A DNA stretch of 64,000 nt, taken from Flavobacteriales bacterium UBA2306. Lineage in GTDB: Bacteria; Bacteroidota; Bacteroidia; Flavobacteriales; Weeksellaceae. Of the stretch, positions 60,320 through 64,000 are shown one piece after another (positions within the stretch are counted from its first letter, which is position 1; each line of letters opens with the position of its first letter). The stretch spans positions 248,001-312,000 of the forward strand of contig DDVS01000004.1 of assembly GCA_002345565.1 (NCBI GenBank), read 5' to 3'. The notes beneath the pieces are model-generated. The model made no database searches. It was not told the DNA's origin and saw only the letters and a program-made list of their open reading frames with translations. The position numbers and the translations under genes were made by a program.

Positions 60320-60751
60320 TTATTTTAAACTCACACTTTGTCGGCTCCACAATTTCCAGATTCCTTTTTGCATAATCCACAATTCTAGGACAGAAAGCTC
60401 CATTTCAAATGTTTCATTTTTGTAAAGTCCTTTTACAGCAATATTTCTACGGATATTTGCAAATTTATTTTTGAGTTTTAATTCTTTCAGTTCAGTTTGT
60501 TTAACGGATTGATATTTCACTTTTCCGGATTCGAAATCTTTTTTGAAATCATCTTTATTCTGAATCCAACCGTTAGAATGTCCAAAAGAAACGTCATCAG
60601 AAAACAATTCCAAAATCTTAGAATTGTTATTTTCCATCAAAGAATCCAGCTTTGAAACCTGAATCAACAATACTTTTTCTTTCTTGGAATAAGTCTGAGA
60701 AAATCCGAAGACAAAAAGAACTAGAAATATAAAACTTAAAGTCGATTTCAT
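60320..60751 (-). CDS. Secreted NTF2-like (DUF4440-type) protein
   Basis: A 143-residue protein with signal MKSTLSFIFLVLFVFGFSQ. The mature chain has the NTF2-like cone fold pattern: a helix (KVLLIQVSKLDSLMENNNSKIL), LFSDDVSFGHSNGWIQNKDDF and a final sheet ending with GIWKLWSRQSVSL. Such proteins bind small ligands or are enzymes; no catalytic residues are evident. Its ATG shares one base with the SDR stop (TAATG), so the two genes are translationally coupled. Confidence 0.85.
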   Translation of the reverse strand: MKSTLSFIFLVLFVFGFSQTYSKKEKVLLIQVSKLDSLMENNNSKILELFSDDVSFGHSNGWIQNKDDFKKDFESGKVKYQSVKQTELKELKLKNKFANIRRNIAVKGLYKNETFEMELSVLELWIMQKGIWKLWSRQSVSLK

Positions 60752-61500
60752 TATTTCCTGTAAATCGTTCTTGGTTCCGCCTGAGCTTTTGGATAAATCG
60801 TCATATCAGAAACCGAAACTCTTTCCGGAACATTGATGCAATAAGCAATCGCATCCGCAATATCTTCGGCAATCAAAGGTTCGTAACCAGCGTAAACTGT
60901 CGCCGCTCTTTCATCATCACCTTTGAATCTTACTTTCGAGAAATCAGTTTCAACAGCTCCCGGCTGAATATTAGTCACGCGAATTCCAAATTCTGTCAAC
61001 TCAATTCTCATTCCTTCGGAAATCACATCAACAGCTTTTTTAGACGCGCAATAAACCACACCATTTGCATAAGTTTGTCGCGCAGCAACCGAACTGATAT
61101 TGATGATTTGCCCGTTTTGTTTTTCTTTCATCAATTTGATAATGGGTTGAGAAACATATAATAAACCTTTCACATTTCCGTCCATCATCGAGTTCCAGTC
61201 ATCGATATTTCCTTCAGAAATTGGGTCAAGTCCGTGAGCATTTCCGGCGTTGTTAATTAGTACATCGATGTTTTTCCAATTTTCCGGAAGTGAATTGATT
61301 GCAGAAAAAACTTCATCCGAATTTCTAACATCAAAACTCAAAGTAAAAACTTCAGTTTCTTCTGACAATTCTGTTTTGAGTTCTTCGAGAATCGTTTTAT
61401 TTCTTCCGCAGAGAATCAATCTGTTTTTTTGCTGTGCTAATAGAATTGCAGTGGCTTTCCCGATTCCGGAAGTGGCTCCGGTGATGAATATTGTTTTCAA
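60751..61500 (-). CDS. SDR-family NADP-dependent oxidoreductase (YdfG-like)
   Basis: A 249-residue short-chain dehydrogenase. Cofactor loop GATSGIGKATAIL near residue 7 followed by LILCGRNKT favours NADP. NNAGNAHG, the catalytic Ser in NISSVAARQTYANGVVY, and YCASK with Tyr and Lys are all in place. It is most like YdfG-type 3-hydroxy-acid/serine dehydrogenases (EPRTIYRK-like end). The NTF2-like gene is coupled by a 1-bp overlap. Confidence 0.93.
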   Translation of the reverse strand: MKTIFITGATSGIGKATAILLAQQKNRLILCGRNKTILEELKTELSEETEVFTLSFDVRNSDEVFSAINSLPENWKNIDVLINNAGNAHGLDPISEGNIDDWNSMMDGNVKGLLYVSQPIIKLMKEKQNGQIINISSVAARQTYANGVVYCASKKAVDVISEGMRIELTEFGIRVTNIQPGAVETDFSKVRFKGDDERAATVYAGYEPLIAEDIADAIAYCINVPERVSVSDMTIYPKAQAEPRTIYRK

Positions 61501-61540
61501 TTTTAAATTAGATTTAGTGATACAAAATTAAGTCATCTTT

Positions 61541-61644
61541 ATCGCAAAGGCACAAGTATTTTAAATTTAAAACTAAAAAAGTCGCAAAGTTTTAATTTGC
61601 GACTCATATAAAAATATTTAAATCTTCCTTTCTGCCTTTGCGAT
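61541..61644. repeat. Nested inverted repeat ATCGCAAAGGCA/TGCCTTTGCGAT around the msrB terminator
   Basis: Perfect 12-bp arms at 61541-61552 and 61633-61644 enclose the hairpin GTCGCAAA/TTTGCGAC. It belongs to the dispersed CACAAAGGC-type family that is perfect at 63646-63717. Confidence 0.65.
61573..61604 (-). terminator. Terminator of msrB
   Basis: Minus-strand stem GTCGCAAA/TTTGCGAC with a 7-nt loop and a T run (A run at 61575-61580 on the plus strand). Confidence 0.8.
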
Positions 61645-61649
61645 GAAAA

Positions 61650-62192
61650 CTATTTCTTATCGCGTTGAAAATCCAAACTAACAGAATTCATACAATATCG
61701 AGTTCCTGTTGGTGGCGGTCCATCATTGAAAACGTGCCCTAAGTGTGAATCGCAACGTTTGCAAAGAACTTCGATACGTTCCATTCCGTGAGAAGAATCT
61801 CGCTTGTAAATTACGCCATCTTTATCTGCTTCGAAGAAACTTGGCCAGCCACAAGTACTCGCAAATTTAGAGCTTGAACGGAACAAATGATTACCGCAAA
61901 CAGCGCAGTAATATTCTCCAACTTCATCGAAATCATTATATTTTCCTGTGAAAGGATATTCTGTATTGGCTTCTCTTGCAATAGCGTAAACTTCAGGAGC
62001 AAGGATTTTTTTCCATTCTTCATTAGAAACATTCAGTTTGGTTTTGTCAGTTCTTGAGTAATAAGGGTTGTTGGCGTGTGTGTTATCTTCCATTTTGGTT
62101 TGTTGTGTGGGTTGTTTGGTTAAATCGACTTTTTTCTGCGTACATTGAGTTAGAAATAGAGCGATTAATGTTAAGAAAATTAATTTTTTCAT
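61650..62192 (-). CDS. msrB: Peptide-methionine (R)-S-oxide reductase, lipoprotein form
   Basis: A 180-residue enzyme that reduces methionine-R-sulfoxide. The signal MKKLIFLTLIALFLTQC has a lipobox (LTQC), placing it outside the cytoplasm. The MsrB domain (about 50-178) has zinc Cys pairs (CAVCGN and CKRCDS), the STCGWPSF segment, HLGHVFNDGPPPTGTRYC with catalytic Cys167, and a closing NSVSLDF. The resolving Cys near STCG is present. Together with sodC it gives the envelope protection against oxidants. Two terminators isolate the gene. Confidence 0.95.
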   Translation of the reverse strand: MKKLIFLTLIALFLTQCTQKKVDLTKQPTQQTKMEDNTHANNPYYSRTDKTKLNVSNEEWKKILAPEVYAIAREANTEYPFTGKYNDFDEVGEYYCAVCGNHLFRSSSKFASTCGWPSFFEADKDGVIYKRDSSHGMERIEVLCKRCDSHLGHVFNDGPPPTGTRYCMNSVSLDFQRDKK

Positions 62193-62241
62193 TGATGTAA
62201 ATTTACGAAATCTAAAAGAAGATTACATTATCATAAGGTAG

Positions 62242-63600
62242 TTAAACAAACGCACTCATTCCTGTAATTGAACGACCGACAATCAACGAGTTGATTTCTT
62301 TGGTTCCTTCGTAAGAATAAATGGCTTCTGCATCGGCAACAAAGCGGGCAACATCGTGTTCCAAAAGAATTCCGTTTCCACCCATTACTTCTCTTGCTTG
62401 CGCCACAACATCACGAGTTCTCAGACTACAAAATACTTTTGCTAAGGAAGCGTGTTCGTCTTTCAAAATATCAGCATCTTGCATTTCGGACAATCTGAAA
62501 ACCAAAGTTTGCATTGCTGTCAAATTCGATAACATTTCTACCAAATGCCCTTGAATCAATTGAAAGGAAGCAATCGGTTTTCCAAATTGCTTACGTTTTC
62601 TGGTATAATCCAAAGCACTTTCGTAAGCTCCTCTTGCGCAGCCTGTCGCCATCCAAGCAACGCCTGCTCTTGTCATTTGAAGCACTTTCGCAGTGTCTTT
62701 GAAACTGTTGGCGTATTCCATTTTTTGAGAATCAGCAACGAAACAATCTTTCATAGTAATCAATCCGTTTTGAACAATTCGAAGTGCCATTTTTCCTTTG
62801 ATTTTTTCAACCGAAAAACCTTCCGTTCCTTTTTCGACAATGAAACCTTTGACTTGATTGTCATCTAAATCTCTTGCCCAAATAATAATGACATCTGCAA
62901 ACGTCGCATTTCCAATCCATTTTTTCTGTCCGTTCAGAATCCAGCCGCCTTCTACTTTTTTGCAGGTTGTTGTCAATCCGCCAGCTGCGCCCGAACCAAC
63001 TTCTGGTTCTGTCAATCCAAATGCGCCAATCAAATCGAATTGCTGCATTCCTGGAAGATATTTTTGTTTCTGTTCTTCAGAACCGCACATATAAATCGAA
63101 CCCATTGACAATCCTGATTGAACACCGAAAAACGTTGCCAAAGACGCATCGACTCTGGCAATTTCCATTGCAATAACACCTTCCATTAAGAACGGAAGAT
63201 TTGGACAACCGTAACCTTCATAAGTGACACCGCAAAGATTCAGCTTTTTGAATTTTGGGATGAGTTCGTGTGGAAAATCATCGTGAAGCCAATAATCGTT
63301 GACTAAAGGTTTTGCTTCTTTTTCCATAAACTCACGAACTTTTAACTGAATTGCTCTCTGCTCATCCGTCAGTTTCAAATGCAGTTCATAAAAATCGCCG
63401 TTGATGGGTGGTAATTCTTTTTTCTTTCCAGACGAATCGAGCATTTTAGTCAAACCTTTGATTTGATTTTCATCCAATTTTGAGAACTGATTCATCAGTT
63501 TCGGAAGGTCAACTTTTTGTGAGATTTTGGAGATTTGGTCTATATCGATATGTTTTAGGAGATTAAAAATTTCTTTGATTTTGGAAATAGTCCTGTTCAT
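62242..63600 (-). CDS. Acyl-CoA dehydrogenase family protein (glutaryl-CoA dehydrogenase-like)
   Basis: A 452-residue FAD enzyme. I start it at 63600 (MNRTISKIKEIFNLL); a longer frame runs back through an inverted repeat and adds 21 residues. The first 75 residues are an extra helical segment. The core has FGLTEPEVGSGAAGGL and GWILNGQKKWIGNATFADV (FAD/substrate segments), and RKRKQFGKPIASFQLIQ. The catalytic Glu is in the YSYEGTKEINSLIVGR end. These features best fit glutaryl-CoA-dehydrogenase-like members, but the acyl substrate is unknown. Confidence 0.92.
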   Translation of the reverse strand: MNRTISKIKEIFNLLKHIDIDQISKISQKVDLPKLMNQFSKLDENQIKGLTKMLDSSGKKKELPPINGDFYELHLKLTDEQRAIQLKVREFMEKEAKPLVNDYWLHDDFPHELIPKFKKLNLCGVTYEGYGCPNLPFLMEGVIAMEIARVDASLATFFGVQSGLSMGSIYMCGSEEQKQKYLPGMQQFDLIGAFGLTEPEVGSGAAGGLTTTCKKVEGGWILNGQKKWIGNATFADVIIIWARDLDDNQVKGFIVEKGTEGFSVEKIKGKMALRIVQNGLITMKDCFVADSQKMEYANSFKDTAKVLQMTRAGVAWMATGCARGAYESALDYTRKRKQFGKPIASFQLIQGHLVEMLSNLTAMQTLVFRLSEMQDADILKDEHASLAKVFCSLRTRDVVAQAREVMGGNGILLEHDVARFVADAEAIYSYEGTKEINSLIVGRSITGMSAFV

Positions 63601-63645
63601 AGATTCTGTTTTCTTGTAGAATGCAATTAATATTCCTAAAATGTG

Positions 63646-63717
63646 GAACCACAAAAGGCACAAAAGTTTACCGGTTTTTTAATATGAAGACAAAAATCTT
63701 TGTGCCTTTTGTGGTTC
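63646..63717. repeat. Perfect 19-bp inverted repeat GAACCACAAAAGGCACAAA
   Basis: Arms at 63646-63664 and 63699-63717 are perfect inverses with a 34-nt loop. The arm sequence recurs, whole or decayed, at 18553-18572 and 29668-29684, with related words at about 45100 and 61541. Confidence 0.8.
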
Positions 63718-63734
63718 GTTTATTTTACATTTCA

Positions 63735-63742
63735 TAATTTTG
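63735..63742 (+). promoter_or_regulatory. Predicted -7 box of the Cys-rich secreted protein gene
   Basis: TAATTTTG fits TAnnTTTG and ends 7 bp before the ATG at 63750. TTTG at 63708-63711, in the repeat's right arm, could be a -33 element at slightly long spacing. Confidence 0.5.
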
Positions 63743-63749
63743 CAAAACG

Positions 63750-64000
63750 ATGCTGAGAAAATTTCAATTGATATTAATGATTTTCTGTTTGGGGATTTTT
63801 GTATTTCCGAAGCAGAATTTTAATGTTCAGTTGGCTCAGAGTTCTTGTTGTGAGGCTCAGAAATCAGATTCTGACTGTTGCAAAAAAGAAGAGAAAAAAT
63901 CCGATTCTTGTCATCACGATTCCAAAAAAGAAAAAGACTGCAAAGACAATTGCACGACTTGCAAAACCTGCAGTTCGGGATTTGTTTTTTCTGTTGTTCT
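63750..64000 (+). CDS. Cys-rich secreted protein, N-terminal 83 codons (cut by window edge)
   Basis: An open frame from the ATG at 63750 to the window end. It begins MLRKFQLILMIFCLGIFVFP, a signal-like hydrophobic stretch, then LAQSSCCEAQ and a Lys/Asp/Ser-rich segment with many Cys and His (DCCKKEEKK, SCHHDSKKEKDCKDNCTTCK). The spaced CC and CxxC pairs and the HH suggest metal binding, which cannot be confirmed. The stop lies outside the window. The family is not recognised. Confidence 0.75.
   Translation, partial: MLRKFQLILMIFCLGIFVFPKQNFNVQLAQSSCCEAQKSDSDCCKKEEKKSDSCHHDSKKEKDCKDNCTTCKTCSSGFVFSVV

Noticed and set aside
1..64000. tRNA genes or CRISPR arrays
   Set aside because: No T-loop-like GGTTCGAATC with paired stems and no regularly spaced direct repeats were found on reading through the gaps.

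Overview
The window is ordinary low-G+C chromosome from a Flavobacteriia bacterium, most likely a Chryseobacterium/Epilithonimonas-type member of the Weeksellaceae. This is judged from protein flavour: the MurF-Alr fusion, a HEKTH-type M56 peptidase with a TonB-like tail, 2TM-domain proteins and many SCG/VSC lipoproteins. Bacteroidota-type promoters (TAnnTTTG) and flavobacterial dispersed palindromes agree. No tRNA, rRNA, CRISPR array, prophage or intact insertion sequence was seen.

Layout. 1-9.4 kb: an acidic protein of unknown function (cut by the window edge), tdk, murF-alr, a patatin/beta-barrel protein, ybeY, mnmG and a methyltransferase; mnmG is bracketed by two copies of the 16-bp parS sequence. 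9.6-12 kb: pgk (minus) and rpiB (plus) diverge from a 677-bp gene-free, very A+T-rich region with four DnaA-box-like 9-mers, a good oriC candidate. 12-18 kb: rnr, a YdeI/OmdA-like protein, a lipoprotein, a secreted prolyl oligopeptidase and a TPR-like secreted protein. 18.5-29.4 kb: a TonB receptor diverging from sodC, a lysE-ldcA-yraN operon, glyS, truC and htpG. 30-40 kb: methylmalonyl-CoA mutase, a haem lipoprotein, meaB, a DUF4251 lipoprotein, a glycosyltransferase, clpC, a barrel protein and mnmA. 40-44.6 kb: an accessory patch with an internally deleted IS256-like element, a metallopeptidase gene with an in-frame stop, and an operon of a histidine kinase fused to a 2TM domain, three free 2TM proteins and a LytTR regulator. 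45-64 kb: a radical SAM protein, menD, pabB/pabC, membrane proteins, LPS-type genes (GT9, Kdo-kinase-like), uvrB, blaI with an M56 sensor, a PQQ sugar dehydrogenase, tsaB, a short-chain dehydrogenase, msrB, an acyl-CoA dehydrogenase and the start of a Cys-rich secreted protein.

Most notable signal: three promoters share one architecture. Each has two copies of ACCGAACTGT-like sequence exactly 21 bp apart, placed exactly 32 bp upstream of a perfect TAnnTTTG -7 box. They sit before the histidine-kinase/2TM/LytTR operon, the TonB receptor gene and the TPR-like secreted gene. The 21-bp direct repeat is the geometry expected of a LytTR-family site, so the window appears to hold a self-regulating LytTR regulator and two of its targets.

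Replication context: two parS sites, clustered DnaA boxes and an apparent reversal of third-position G/C bias between about 9 and 12 kb all point to the chromosomal origin. These are hand readings and need a whole-genome skew plot.
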